Shown piece by piece: positions 35,935 through 44,836 of a stretch of 64,000 nt of DNA. Each line of letters opens with the position of its first letter. The stretch's first letter is position 1. The translations under genes were made by a program, and so were the position numbers. The stretch lies in assembly GCF_030915385.1 (NCBI RefSeq), contig NZ_CP133268.1:4996001-5060000 (forward strand), in the 5' to 3' direction. The notes beneath the pieces are model-generated. The model was not told the DNA's origin and did no database searches. It saw only the letters and a list, made by a program, of their open reading frames with translations. This DNA is from Neobacillus sp. PS3-12. Lineage in GTDB: Bacteria; Bacillota; Bacilli; Bacillales; Cytobacillaceae.

Positions 35935-36040
35935 ATGATTATAGGCATATTTCTCCACAGATAGTGCTAAATGAGTTAAAATATAAATATTAAGAAAATT
36001 CATAATATTAACTCATGTCAATCTAGAGTCCGAAAAGAGG

Positions 36041-36484
36041 ATGGATGGTATGGATCATAAGGAATTGCTTATCACTATTTTCGAAAAGGAAGTTGGCGTC
36101 TTAAGAGGTATTCGGGAAGTGAATGATGGATACAGCAGTTTGTATGAATTAGAGTTTGATTACAAAGGTAAAATTGATGTGAAGATCGTGCTCATTAAAA
36201 GAAATTCTAATCATTGGTTCATTCATCATGATCTATCATATGAAAACCCTTTTCTCTTAAAAAGAATTGCGTACATTTGCGAACGTCTTCAGCGTATAAA
36301 AGAAAACAAAACCACAGCCATTTCTCTTTCAGATGATTTGCTGGAAATTTCGCAAGAAACGTTTATAAAAACTGCAGTTAGATGTACACTGCAAAATTTA
36401 TTAAATCAAACCGTTCCTTTATTTGGGGAAGCTAGAGAGAAAACAATAAAAATACATAGTCAAAGTGTAAAACTTGAATCGTAG
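36041..36484 (+). CDS. Hypothetical protein, 147 residues
   Basis: I do not recognise this family. The protein is soluble, with a beta-rich first half (SSLYELEFDYKGKIDVKIVLIKR) and a mostly helical second half, and it lacks cysteine clusters or a signal peptide. ATG 36041 is used; ATG 36050 is equally possible, both behind AAGAGG. Stands alone between the MFS gene terminator and the convergent thiazole operon. Codon usage looks like its neighbours, so it is probably a real gene. Confidence 0.65.
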   Translation: MDGMDHKELLITIFEKEVGVLRGIREVNDGYSSLYELEFDYKGKIDVKIVLIKRNSNHWFIHHDLSYENPFLLKRIAYICERLQRIKENKTTAISLSDDLLEISQETFIKTAVRCTLQNLLNQTVPLFGEAREKTIKIHSQSVKLES

Positions 36485-36571
36485 ATCATGTTAGAAATTT
36501 TAAGCTCGTTTCCTTGATGCTACTATTCTACGCATGATGGTCACGAGATTTCGATTCTCAGTAAAGTGAAT

Positions 36572-36610
36572 AAAAAGGGGAGGGAGCCTCTCGCAAAAAA
36601 GGGCTCCCCA
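36572..36610. terminator. Terminator of the thiazole operon
   Basis: GGGGAGGGAGCC pairs with GGGCTCCCC; on the minus strand it is followed by CTTTTTA. Confidence 0.8.
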
Positions 36611-36621
36611 AATCTTTAAAT

Positions 36622-37209
36622 CTATTCCATTCTATACCGCTTTGTTAGTTCAACAGGATTCTGACAAGTCATTGCCTCAGACATGATACATACGCCTATT
36701 GCCCCTGTTTCCAGAACATCTTTCACACGATTCTTGGTTATGCCGCCAATGGCAAAGACTGGAATCGAAACAGAATCGCATATTTCTTTTAAGAATAGGA
36801 GCCCTCTTGGCGGAACTCCTTTTTTGCAATCCGTTGAAAAGATATGTCCGACGATCAGATAGGTGGCCCCTAATTCTTGTGCTTCTACCGCTTCGGAAAG
36901 AGAATGAACAGAAGTACCAATATTCATGAATGACAATAAATCGTTTTGATGTTTTCTTAAATCACTGATGGAAAAATGGATGTTTAGCAGTTTCAGCTTA
37001 ACCGCAGCAGTGCTGTTTTGATTAATAATAAGTGGAACCTGTACCTCTTCACAGATTCCTTTTACTTTTTTTGCTAAATCCTCGAATTCTCCCTGATTTA
37101 AATCCTTTTCTCTTAGCATAATTGCATGTGGTTTACCCGTTGCCAATTGTTGAATTCTCTGCAAAAAGTCATCCTTACACAGTTTTCGATTGGTTACCAG
37201 AATGAGCAT
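36622..37209 (-). CDS. tenI: TenI-like thiazole tautomerase / thiamine-phosphate synthase family
   Basis: A 195-residue TIM-barrel of the ThiE/TenI family. GHIFSTDCKKGVPPRG and PVFAIGGITKNRV follow the TenI pattern (aromatising tautomerase of the thiazole phosphate) rather than full ThiE. It is last in thiS-thiF-thiG-thiH-tenI, starting immediately after the thiH stop. ATG at 37209 has TTAGGTG seven bases upstream; a GTG at 37218 is the alternative. TenI in this position would finish the thiazole made by ThiG. Confidence 0.82.
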   Translation of the reverse strand: MLILVTNRKLCKDDFLQRIQQLATGKPHAIMLREKDLNQGEFEDLAKKVKGICEEVQVPLIINQNSTAAVKLKLLNIHFSISDLRKHQNDLLSFMNIGTSVHSLSEAVEAQELGATYLIVGHIFSTDCKKGVPPRGLLFLKEICDSVSIPVFAIGGITKNRVKDVLETGAIGVCIMSEAMTCQNPVELTKRYRME

Positions 37210-37218
37210 AGGTGACAC

Positions 37219-38371
37219 CTAAACTCTTATATAATCAGCATAAACAGGTTGTAATCCTTTGCTGACAATCACTTGATGAACTTCATTTACAGTTCGTTCA
37301 TCTGAGATTTCAAACTGCTCATCACCTTTTTGTTCCTCATTGTGTCCACCGACACCAACATTCACACCAGCTGACATTTTTGTAGCAGCCAAGCCGATGA
37401 CATTATCGCGAACAGGCTCTTTCCCTTGTGGAAATGGTTATTCCGGCATATGGCATCAAAAGGCGATATGCAAGCATGACCTGTAAAAGCTGTTTTTCAT
37501 GAACGTCTTTTGGTCCATTTTCAGCATTATTTTTATATGGCCGCAGGCGGGGAACAGAAAAACCGATCTCGGCATGCGGATATTTTTGCTGGATCAGATG
37601 GGCATGTAAGCCTGCTGCAAAGGCATCCTTGCGGAAATCATCCAATCCAAGCAGAGCGCCAAATGAAACTCCGCGCATTCCCCCAAGTAAAGCCCGCTCT
37701 TGAGCATGAAAACGGTAAGGGAAGATCCGTTTTGACCCCCATAAATGAACTTTTTCATACGTGTCGGTATTATAGGTTTCTTGGTAAACAGACACAAAAT
37801 CAGCACCGCAGCTCTGTAAAAACCGATATTCATCGGAGTTTAAGGGATAAATTTCAATTCCAACTGTCGAAAAATATTTCGCTGCTAATTTAACTGTTTT
37901 TCCGATATACTCCACATCGGATTTTTGCCGTGATTCCCCGGTCAAGAGTAAAATCTCTTTTAAACCTGTTGCTGCAATAGCTTTTAATTCATCTTCGCCT
38001 TCATCAAAAGAAAGGGTTGCCCGATTAATTTTATTTGTTGCTTTAAATCCGCAATAAACGCATTCGTTCTCACAATAATTCGCAATATATAAAGGAGTAA
38101 ATAGACTAATCGAATTTCCAAAATGTTTCCTTGTTTCTGCCATTGCTTTTTTTGCCATCTCTTCTAAAAAGGGGAGAGCAGCAGGGGAAAGAATGACCCG
38201 ATAGTCTTCAAGAGAAAGCTGCTCTTTATTTAAGACCTTCTCAACATCCCGACTTGTATATTGCTCATAGTTATATTGTTCTCTTGCGGCTAAAACTTTT
38301 TCCATAATGTCTGAATCTATGGCTTCCATTCCATCCATATACTGCATATGATCGACTCGTTTTCGCTGCAT
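37219..38371 (-). pseudogene. thiH: 2-iminoacetate synthase ThiH, one-base frameshift
   Basis: A radical SAM enzyme cleaving tyrosine to dehydroglycine for thiazole synthesis. The Fe-S motif YIANYCENECVYCGFK (CxxxCxxC) is intact. The frame ends early at 37403 after TISTRERACSR, but the expected ThiH tail (RDNVIGLAATKMSAGVNVGV to VYADYIRV) follows in the next frame to 37219. Removing one base near 37418-37427 (for instance from GGGAAAG) restores a 383-residue protein of normal length. Start ATG 38371 has GGAGG. The gene is therefore either mutated or, more likely, affected by a sequencing indel. Confidence 0.85.
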
Positions 38372-38373
38372 GA

Positions 38374-39141
38374 CTAATCCTCCAAAAACCCGGTCAAAGG
38401 ACTTGATGCCTCTGCCTTAAAGTCTAATATTCTGCCTAAACCTGCAAGATAGGCCGCACGCCCAGCTTCAATTGCTTGTTTGAAGGCTTTTGCCATTAAG
38501 GCAACATTATTGGCGGTAGCAACGGCAGTGTTACACATAACCGCATCCAAGCCCATTTCCATTGCTTCACATGCCTGTGAAGGGCGGCCAATTCCTGCAT
38601 CTACAATAATTGGCAAATCGATTTCATCCACTAAGATTTGAATAAAATCCTTTGTACTAAGGCCTTTGTTGCTGCCGATGGGAGCTCCTAACGGCATGAC
38701 GGCCGCAGCACCTGAATCTACCAATGCTCTGGCTGCATATAGATCCGGGTACATATAGGGCATGACAATAAACCCTTCTTTGGCCAGTACTTCTGTCGCT
38801 TTGATTGTTTCAGCGTTATCTGGGAGCAAATATTTAGAATCGGAAATGACTTCAAGCTTTACAAAATCACCACAGCCAAGTTCCCGTGAAAGACGGGCAA
38901 TTCTCACTGCTTCTTCGGCATTTCTTGCTCCAGAAGTGTTTGGCAGCAAGGTAATGTTTTTTGGAATATAGTCTAAAATATTTTCTTCCCCGCCAGTGTT
39001 TGCCCTCCTTAGAGCAAGTGTGACGATTTCTGCTTCGCCTTGTTCAATTACTGCTTTCACTAATTCTAATGAAAACTTTCCAGATCCTAAAATAAATCTT
39101 GATTGAAACTTATGTCCGCCAATTGTTAATAAATCACCCAT
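38374..39141 (-). CDS. thiG: Thiazole synthase
   Basis: A 255-residue TIM-barrel enzyme combining ThiS-thiocarboxylate, dehydroglycine and deoxyxylulose phosphate into the thiazole ring. FILGSGKF at the N-terminus, LRRANTG, LPNTSGARNAEEAVR, VKLEVI with the Schiff-base Lys region, VMPLGAPIGSNKG and VDAGIGRPSQACEAMEMG are all ThiG signatures. ATG 39141 has GGAGAGG nine bases upstream; TTG 39147 is too close to it. The gap to thiH is only 2 bases. Confidence 0.94.
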   Translation of the reverse strand: MGDLLTIGGHKFQSRFILGSGKFSLELVKAVIEQGEAEIVTLALRRANTGGEENILDYIPKNITLLPNTSGARNAEEAVRIARLSRELGCGDFVKLEVISDSKYLLPDNAETIKATEVLAKEGFIVMPYMYPDLYAARALVDSGAAAVMPLGAPIGSNKGLSTKDFIQILVDEIDLPIIVDAGIGRPSQACEAMEMGLDAVMCNTAVATANNVALMAKAFKQAIEAGRAAYLAGLGRILDFKAEASSPLTGFLED

Positions 39142-39156
39142 TTTCAAAATCCTCTC

Positions 39157-39960
39157 CTATATATTTTCGATTCCGATCAATAATCGTAGAATCATATTTG
39201 CTTGATGACCGGCGCAAATATTGACTCTAGGGGCCATTAAACCTCTGCCGACCTTTGCTGCATTTTCCAAATCTCCACAGAGGTACAATCGTTTCATCGG
39301 ATTTGTGGTTTTTATTAAATTGGAACTTTCATACCCAGCCATACCTGAACCAGAGACAATTTTACTATTCGGAAGCAGCTCCAAAGCTGTATTGATCAAC
39401 ATCGACTTTTGATCGGGCTTGTCAAAAGCTTCACAAATAATGTCATAGCCGTTAAAGAGTTGTTTGACATTTTCTTCGGTTATCTTTACGGTTTCGGTTT
39501 CAATTTTAATAAATGGGTTAATTTCTTCCAGTTGTTTCTTTAGTGCGATTGTTTTTGGCAATCCTAAGTGGCTTATGTAAAAGCTTTGCCGATTCAGATT
39601 ACTTGGTTCAACAATATCAAAGTCTACCAAAAGCAGCTGTCCCACTCCGATTCTTGCCAGCATAACAGCAATATTGGAGCCAAGACCGCCTAATCCGGCA
39701 ATCGCTACTTTACTTTGTTTCAACCTTTTATGAACATTTGGCGTATGTCTTGCCATCATCATACTTTCGAGTTCTTCTTCGTTTGGCATGATTCCTTTAC
39801 GGATGATGGACAAACAATCATTCTCAGAAATAGGGGAATCTTGATCAATCTGAAAACCATTTAAAATCACAATATCTGTTGGGTCACCAATTTGTTCACG
39901 GACTTCAAAAGCGGTTTGCCAGTTTAAATCCATTTCTTTTCCATTAACTGTTATTTTCAT
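39157..39960 (-). CDS. thiF: ThiF family adenylyltransferase with N-terminal ThiS-like domain
   Basis: A 267-residue protein. Residues 1-58 form a ThiS-like ubiquitin fold (MKITVNGKEMDLNW..IIRKGIMP) and residues from about 80 form the E1-like ATP-binding domain (KVAIAGLGGLGSNIAVMLARIGVGQLLLVDFDIVEPSNLNRQ). It adenylates the C-terminus of ThiS for sulfur loading. This two-domain ThiF form is mostly known from clostridia and other anaerobes. The catalytic Cys region lies near LYLCGD. Three bases separate it from thiS. Confidence 0.9.
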   Translation of the reverse strand: MKITVNGKEMDLNWQTAFEVREQIGDPTDIVILNGFQIDQDSPISENDCLSIIRKGIMPNEEELESMMMARHTPNVHKRLKQSKVAIAGLGGLGSNIAVMLARIGVGQLLLVDFDIVEPSNLNRQSFYISHLGLPKTIALKKQLEEINPFIKIETETVKITEENVKQLFNGYDIICEAFDKPDQKSMLINTALELLPNSKIVSGSGMAGYESSNLIKTTNPMKRLYLCGDLENAAKVGRGLMAPRVNICAGHQANMILRLLIGIENI

Positions 39961-39963
39961 TGA

Positions 39964-40158
39964 TCATCCACCTCCTACAAATCTAACAATCTCCAAACTG
40001 TCTTCATTTTCAAGAAGGACCTCTTTATAGGTTGCTTTTGGAACAATTTCACCATTTCGTTCGACTGCGATGGTAGCCAAATCAAATTTTTGCAAGATGA
40101 TAAAATCATAAAGAGTTTGCCCTTTTTCTAATTCAACAAATGTACCATTGACTTTCAC
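39964..40158 (-). CDS. thiS: Sulfur carrier protein ThiS
   Basis: A 64-residue ubiquitin-like carrier ending in RFVGGG, whose terminal Gly-Gly accepts sulfur. GTG at 40158 is chosen because GGAAGGAAG lies eight bases before it and the protein then has the usual ThiS length. First gene of the thiazole operon; a hairpin-bearing leader precedes it. Confidence 0.88.
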   Translation of the reverse strand: MKVNGTFVELEKGQTLYDFIILQKFDLATIAVERNGEIVPKATYKEVLLENEDSLEIVRFVGGG

Positions 40159-40187
40159 TAGTTTCACTTCCTTCCAGAAATTTCCAC

Positions 40188-40245
40188 AAAAAAAGCACAA
40201 AATGATAGTAACACCCTTTCGGTGGTGTTCCCCATTTTGTGCTTT
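40188..40245 (-). terminator. Leader hairpin/attenuator before thiS
   Basis: On the minus strand AAAGCACAAAATG pairs with CATTTTGTGCTTT around an inner AACACC/GGTGTT stem with an asymmetric internal loop (GGGG opposite ACTAT), followed by seven T. It lies about 20 nt after the predicted transcription start and 30 nt before thiS. No conserved TPP-aptamer text (CTGAGA, or the CTGGATAATACCAGCGTAGGGA-type block) is present. Confidence 0.8.
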
Positions 40246-40273
40246 CAGTATTTGTGTTGTCTATTCTAGAAGA

Positions 40274-40302
40274 ATTATATAAAAAGTTGGAAATATAGTC
40301 AA
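40274..40302 (-). promoter_or_regulatory. thiS operon promoter
   Basis: -35 TTGACT (40302-40297), 17-base spacer, -10 TATAAT (40279-40274) on the minus strand; near-consensus sigma-A. The start would be near 40267, giving a leader of about 109 nt. Confidence 0.8.
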
Positions 40303-40486
40303 TATTTTATCAGTTTATATGTTTTATTCATTGATTTTTTTCCAGAGGGTAGTACGGAATTGATTTCATCTAAAAATTAAGAAAATTTTAAGATTCTGTC
40401 CAGTTTCTACACATTTGTTTGTTACACTGTCTCAAAATAGAATAAACCTTCAGACCTAGTCAGAAACGTTCATTTTTCCTATTATC

Positions 40487-40501
40487 TGAGAATAGTTCTC
40501 A
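40487..40501. promoter_or_regulatory. Fur-like near-palindrome before the oxidase operon
   Basis: TGAGAATAGTTCTCA has the 7-1-7 form of Fur boxes but three mismatches to consensus. It lies 83 bases before the cupredoxin gene. Weak evidence alone. Confidence 0.35.
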
Positions 40502-40583
40502 GGGGGTGATATTTTTTACAAAACTTAAAATCAAATAGAACATTCATTTTTTACATTTTACAACTGCAATGGAGGGGTGAACA

Positions 40584-41216
40584 TTGCTTAAGAATCATGG
40601 TTCAGTATCAACAAAGGGGATATTTGTTTCGATTATTATTGCCATTTTACTTATTGTCAGCAGTGTCTATGGAATTGGAGGTGACGATGCCGGCCAAAAA
40701 AATTCCACTCATTTTGTCATTGATATGACGGATTATGGTTTTACACCATCTGCAATGACTTGGCATGTTGGCGACACTGTGACGTTAACCGTTAGAAACG
40801 CCTCAGAGCAGGGCGTCATGCACGAATTTATGGTTGGCCGCGACCCAAACGAGGAAGATGTGGGCTTTGGGAAGACCATCACCGATGGATTTGAAACCGA
40901 TTTCTTTAAAAAAATGAATGTCAAACTTATTACCGGCAGCCGCATATTAATGGTACAGCCAGGAACCGCTCATTTCACAGGGATTAACCCTAAAAAGGTT
41001 CTGGCTAAAGAACCGCCGGGATTAGTTCAGCAGGGTGACCAATTTCAAATCGTATTTGCCTGGCCTGAACGTGGAAAAAAATCCGAACCAGGAGGTACGA
41101 TAACGTTTCAATTTAAAGTGCCCAATGAACAGGGGAAATGGGAGATGGCCTGCTACCAGGGGGATGGACAGCATATCAAAAACGGGATGAGAGGTACAAT
41201 TAATATCGTCAAATAA
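40584..41216 (+). CDS. Membrane-anchored cupredoxin-domain protein
   Basis: A 210-residue protein with an N-terminal anchor (residues 12-31) and an external cupredoxin beta-sandwich (FVIDMTDYGFTPSAMTWHVGDTVTLTVRN). Copper-ligand candidates are His in GVMHEFMVGR and a Cys-His pair in MACYQGDGQHIKNGMRG, the type 1 copper pattern C-x5-H-x4-M. TTG start behind GGAGGGG. It heads the oxidase operon, so it may be an electron donor to, or copper supplier for, the CuA site of subunit II; that role is inferred from context. Confidence 0.82.
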   Translation: MLKNHGSVSTKGIFVSIIIAILLIVSSVYGIGGDDAGQKNSTHFVIDMTDYGFTPSAMTWHVGDTVTLTVRNASEQGVMHEFMVGRDPNEEDVGFGKTITDGFETDFFKKMNVKLITGSRILMVQPGTAHFTGINPKKVLAKEPPGLVQQGDQFQIVFAWPERGKKSEPGGTITFQFKVPNEQGKWEMACYQGDGQHIKNGMRGTINIVK

Positions 41217-41240
41217 AAGCATAGAGAGGAGGGAATCATA

Positions 41241-41995
41241 GTGAACTTCATCATATTTGCTATATTATGGGTCATCTTTTCCTTATTTGGTGAATGGGGT
41301 GCTAATTGGCTTATTGCCCATTATCCAATGGTTGGTTCTGTCCAGGGGAAAATATCGGATGACGCCATTTTCTTTCTCCTAAAATGGAGTGTTCCGATAT
41401 TTGTCTTTGTAACTTTATGGATTGTCTACAGCGTTATTCGTTTTCGCGCAAGATCGGGGAAGAAGGCCCTGCCCCGAATCAGGAAAAGGATAATTGGCGT
41501 TTTTCATGGACTTGGTTTATCCTTTCAGCGATTATCAATATCATTTTTATTATTAATCCTGGAGTTACCGGTTTAGATGAATTATGGGCACATGAAAAAA
41601 CGACTGACCCGCTGGAGGTCGATGTCACTGCAGCCCAGTGGAACTGGACATTTTCGTATCCACAGTACGGTATCAAAAATTATGATCAATTAATCCTTCC
41701 TGTTGACCAGGAAGATAAGTTTGTCTTGCAAACAGACGATGTCATGCATTCCTTTTGGGTTCCTGCTTTTCGAATAAAGAAAGATGTCATGCCAGGTGAA
41801 ACGAGGACCCTATTTATGAAGCCAACCACGATTTCTTCAACGGAGAAAAATCCGTTAATGCGTGTTCAATGTTCGCAAATGTGCGGCGTCGGCCATGCGG
41901 AAATGAGAGCTCTGGTTAAAGTGGTTAGCCAGGAAGAGTTCAATAAATGGGCAGAAAAAAATAGAGGTAAAGATTTTACACCGCCTGGATATTAA
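41241..41995 (+). pseudogene. ctaC: Cytochrome c oxidase subunit II, one-base frameshift
   Basis: The gene encodes two N-terminal TM helices and an external CuA domain. The first frame stops at 41576; the correct continuation (EEGPAPNQEKDNW, VTAAQWNWTFSYP, MHSFWVPAFRIKKD, RVQCSQMCGVGHAEM) is in another frame to 41995. One added G in the GGGG at 41456-41459 gives a 251-residue subunit II. CuA ligands C-S-Q-M-C, G-V-G-H and Met are all present. The protein ends after the CuA domain, with no fused cytochrome c domain as in B. subtilis CtaC. GTG start behind GGAGGG. Confidence 0.88.
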
Positions 41996-42024
41996 CATCA
42001 CTTTAAATAAAAGGAGGAATCAAT

Positions 42025-43871
42025 GTGACGGACGATGCAAAGAACGTATCAGGTTTTGATCATATAAAGCCAACTTTACGAGCTTTTTTGTGGGGAGTAA
42101 TTGGGGTTTTTGCCGGAATGGCGCTCACGGCACTTTTGCTGAGAACACCATTAGTGACAGAACAATCCGGAATTTATGGATTCTTGTTAGGTTTAGTCGG
42201 CTGGCTGCTTGGTTCCGGGATGTGGGAAGCTGTTGTACTGCCATGGTTTGGCAGAGAGAACACCTGGGATCAAGGTCAAGGAATCGGCCGCTATTTCCGT
42301 TTCAATACTGACCATAAAGTCATCGGATTACAATATTTTTTTACCTCAGTGATCGCCTTTTTGCTTGCAGGTCTTATGGCAATGGCCTTACGGTATAATC
42401 TGATGACACCAGGATTAAATTTGTTTCCTAGTGCCCAAGCATACAACACATTTATGGGGATACATGGCTCTTTAATGATATTTGCAGTTGCGGTTGTGGC
42501 GATTGTTGGCGGGTTTGGAAATTACTTTGTTCCTCTCCTTGTCGGTGCTGACGATATGGTTTTACCAAAACTAAATGGAGCAAGTTACTGGTTTGTTCCT
42601 GCTGGTGTGATTGCGATTTTAATTAGCCCATTATGGGGAGGATTTCAAACAGGCTGGACAGGGTACGCTCCGCTTGCAAGTACAGATGGTTCCGGACAAA
42701 CATTATATTATCTTGGTGTTTATGCGTTAGGGTTATCATCCGTTTTTACCGGGATTAACGTCATTGCAACGATCATCTATTTAAGGGCTCCGGGTTTAAC
42801 CTGGAAACGGCTTCCCATGTTTGCCTGGGCCATGCTGGTAACCTCTTTGTTAAATATTATTTGGGTGCCGGTTATAGGGGTCGATATGATCATGGGTTTA
42901 TTAGACCGTGCTGTTCCTACACAATTTTTCAATGCAAACGGTATTCCGATGCTGTGGCAGGACCTTTTCTGGCTGTTTGGTCACCCTGAAGTATATATTA
43001 TTATGCTGCCGGCCTGGGGTTTGTGGCTGGAAATCCTGCCTGTCATGGGGCAAAAAACGTTATTTGGTAGGAAGTGGGTCTTGGCAGGGTTAATTGGAAT
43101 CACCGCCTTAAGCTCTGTCGTATGGACCCACCATATGTATACCTCTACAGACGATACAAGATTAATCCCATTTATGACCACAACTGAGCTGATTTCAATT
43201 CCTACAGGATTTATGTATATTGCCGCCCTTGGAACAATGTGGGGTGCCAGATTACGATTAAAGACACCACTGGTTTTTGTCTTAATGAGTATCTTCAACT
43301 TTTTAATTGGTGGTTTAACGGGGGTCTTTCTTTCCGACGTTCCCGGTGACTGGCAGCTTCACAATTCGTATTTTGTTGTTTCGCACTTTCATTACACGAT
43401 CCTCGGCGGAATGGTTTTCACCTGGCTTGCAGGAATGTATTACTGGTTTCCTAAAGTATCGGGCAGGATGTACAACGAGTTATGGGGGAAAATCAGTGCC
43501 TGGGCGATTTTTATCTTTTTTAATTTAACCTTTACAGGGATGCAGGTAGCCGGAGTCGATGGGATGAATCGAAGGGTGGCGTCATATCTCCCATACTTGC
43601 AAAATATTAATATTTGGATTTCCATTTGTGCTTTTCTTTTGGGGTTAAGCTTTGTGATTCCGTTTATTAACTTTGCTTATAGCTGGGCTAGGGGAAAAAG
43701 GCAGCAGCAAATGTTTGGGGAGGCAAAACCTTGGAATGGCAAACACCTTCGCCTCCTCCGCATGAAAATTTCTATGAAATTCCATTAGTCACAGGCGATT
43801 TTTATGATTACGGAGAAGGGGCTCCCAAATACCAAGTTACGATAAAGCCTTCAACTGGAGCAGATGCTTAA
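42025..43871 (+). pseudogene. ctaD: Cytochrome c oxidase subunit I, one-base frameshift near C-terminus
   Basis: A heme-copper oxidase subunit I. Heme and CuB ligands are visible in MGIHGSLMIF, LFGHPEVYIIMLP (with the cross-linked Tyr), WTHHMYTSTDD and SHFHYTILGG; GHPEV marks an A1-type enzyme. Two extra TM helices (about 18-40 and 50-75) precede the conserved core. The frame ends at 43788 in an unrelated tail, while GGKTLEWQTPSPPPHENF and the normal C-terminus continue in another frame to 43871. One extra A in AAAAA (43695-43699) restores a 615-residue protein. GTG start behind AGGAGG. Confidence 0.88.
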
Positions 43872-43898
43872 AAATTTGAGAATTTTGAGGTGAGGAAA

Positions 43899-44462
43899 AT
43901 GAGTGATCATACATTTTCTCCAATTGAAATGAGTCAGGATGAAAAACTAAGGATGTATGTAGGATCATTTTGGATCTTTATTATCGCCGAAGCGATCATG
44001 TTTGTAACCTTGTTTTCTACTCGCTTTTTACTCGCTGGAACAATGAGATCTAATGAGTTAAGTCAAGGACTTGGCATTACATCTACCATCCTTATGCTGT
44101 TAGGTGCATTCACTGTTCAACGGGGATTAAAAATGATTAAATCTGGCAGATTCAAAAACACTGGGTTTTATCTTAACATAACGGCCTTGCTAGGATTGAT
44201 TGTCATGCTGGTGAATGGATTTGAATGGCTGACGAGTTCAATGGATTGGGGCAGCCGATTTGGTGAGGTCTACTATATTACTACTCTATTCCATGAGCTT
44301 CATCTTTTAGGCGGGCTCATTGCTTTGGTTGCCATTGCCATTCAAGCTAATAAGAATCGTTTTACAAGCGAAAACTATTGGCCTGTAAAAGCCATTCAAG
44401 TTTACTGGATATTTGTGACGGTTGTCTGGTTATGTGTTTATATCAGTTTATATTTAATTTAA
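43899..44462 (+). CDS. ctaE: Cytochrome c oxidase subunit III (CtaE-like)
   Basis: A 187-residue, five-TM subunit III. RMYVGSFWIFIIAEAIMFVTLFSTRF, the conserved Glu-containing FHELHLLGGLIAL and NYWPVKAIQVYWIFVTVVWLCVYISLYL match the family. ATG 43899 follows GAGGTGAGG. It is the third oxidase gene and is intact. Confidence 0.9.
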   Translation: MSDHTFSPIEMSQDEKLRMYVGSFWIFIIAEAIMFVTLFSTRFLLAGTMRSNELSQGLGITSTILMLLGAFTVQRGLKMIKSGRFKNTGFYLNITALLGLIVMLVNGFEWLTSSMDWGSRFGEVYYITTLFHELHLLGGLIALVAIAIQANKNRFTSENYWPVKAIQVYWIFVTVVWLCVYISLYLI

Positions 44463-44484
44463 CCTTTTTAGGGTGGTGTGGATC

Positions 44485-44682
44485 ATGGATATGAACATGA
44501 ATGGAATGAATACTGATCCTACTATTTTTTGGGTATTTTGGTGGCTTTTCACTTTAGCGGCTTATATTGGTTTTGCAATCTGGTGGAGCAAGGTAATTAA
44601 AGCAGTTGATAAGAAGAACGCGGAGAGGTTCGAATTGCTAAAAAAATACAGAGAGGAACAAGTAGCAAATTCAAAAAAGTAA
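44485..44682 (+). CDS. Small membrane protein of the oxidase operon
   Basis: A 65-residue protein: a Met-rich start (MDMNMNGMNTDPT), one long hydrophobic segment (about 14-36) and a charged helical tail (KKNAERFELLKKYREEQ). Position directly after ctaE and before the terminator suggests a small oxidase subunit (subunit IV-like) or assembly factor. The Met-rich start could touch copper. No firm family. ATG 44485 follows GGTGGTG. Confidence 0.7.
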   Translation: MDMNMNGMNTDPTIFWVFWWLFTLAAYIGFAIWWSKVIKAVDKKNAERFELLKKYREEQVANSKK

Positions 44683-44704
44683 TACCCAAAAATAAGTACA
44701 GTAT

Positions 44705-44750
44705 AACCAGACTCAAGGTTCGTCATGAGTCTGGTTTACTTTTAGTCTTT
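44705..44750 (+). terminator. Intrinsic terminator of the oxidase operon
   Basis: AACCAGACTCA pairs with TGAGTCTGGTT, followed by a T-rich stretch. Confidence 0.85.
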
Positions 44751-44836
44751 TTGTCTGTTTTTATATTCATACATACGACCTTTGTAGTATATCATTATAC
44801 AAAGATGAATATGATTTATATCCTTTAGGGGGGGTT

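Noticed and set aside
40159..40450. TPP riboswitch before thiS
   Set aside because: No CTGAGA or conserved second TPP-aptamer block on the minus strand; the leader is too short.
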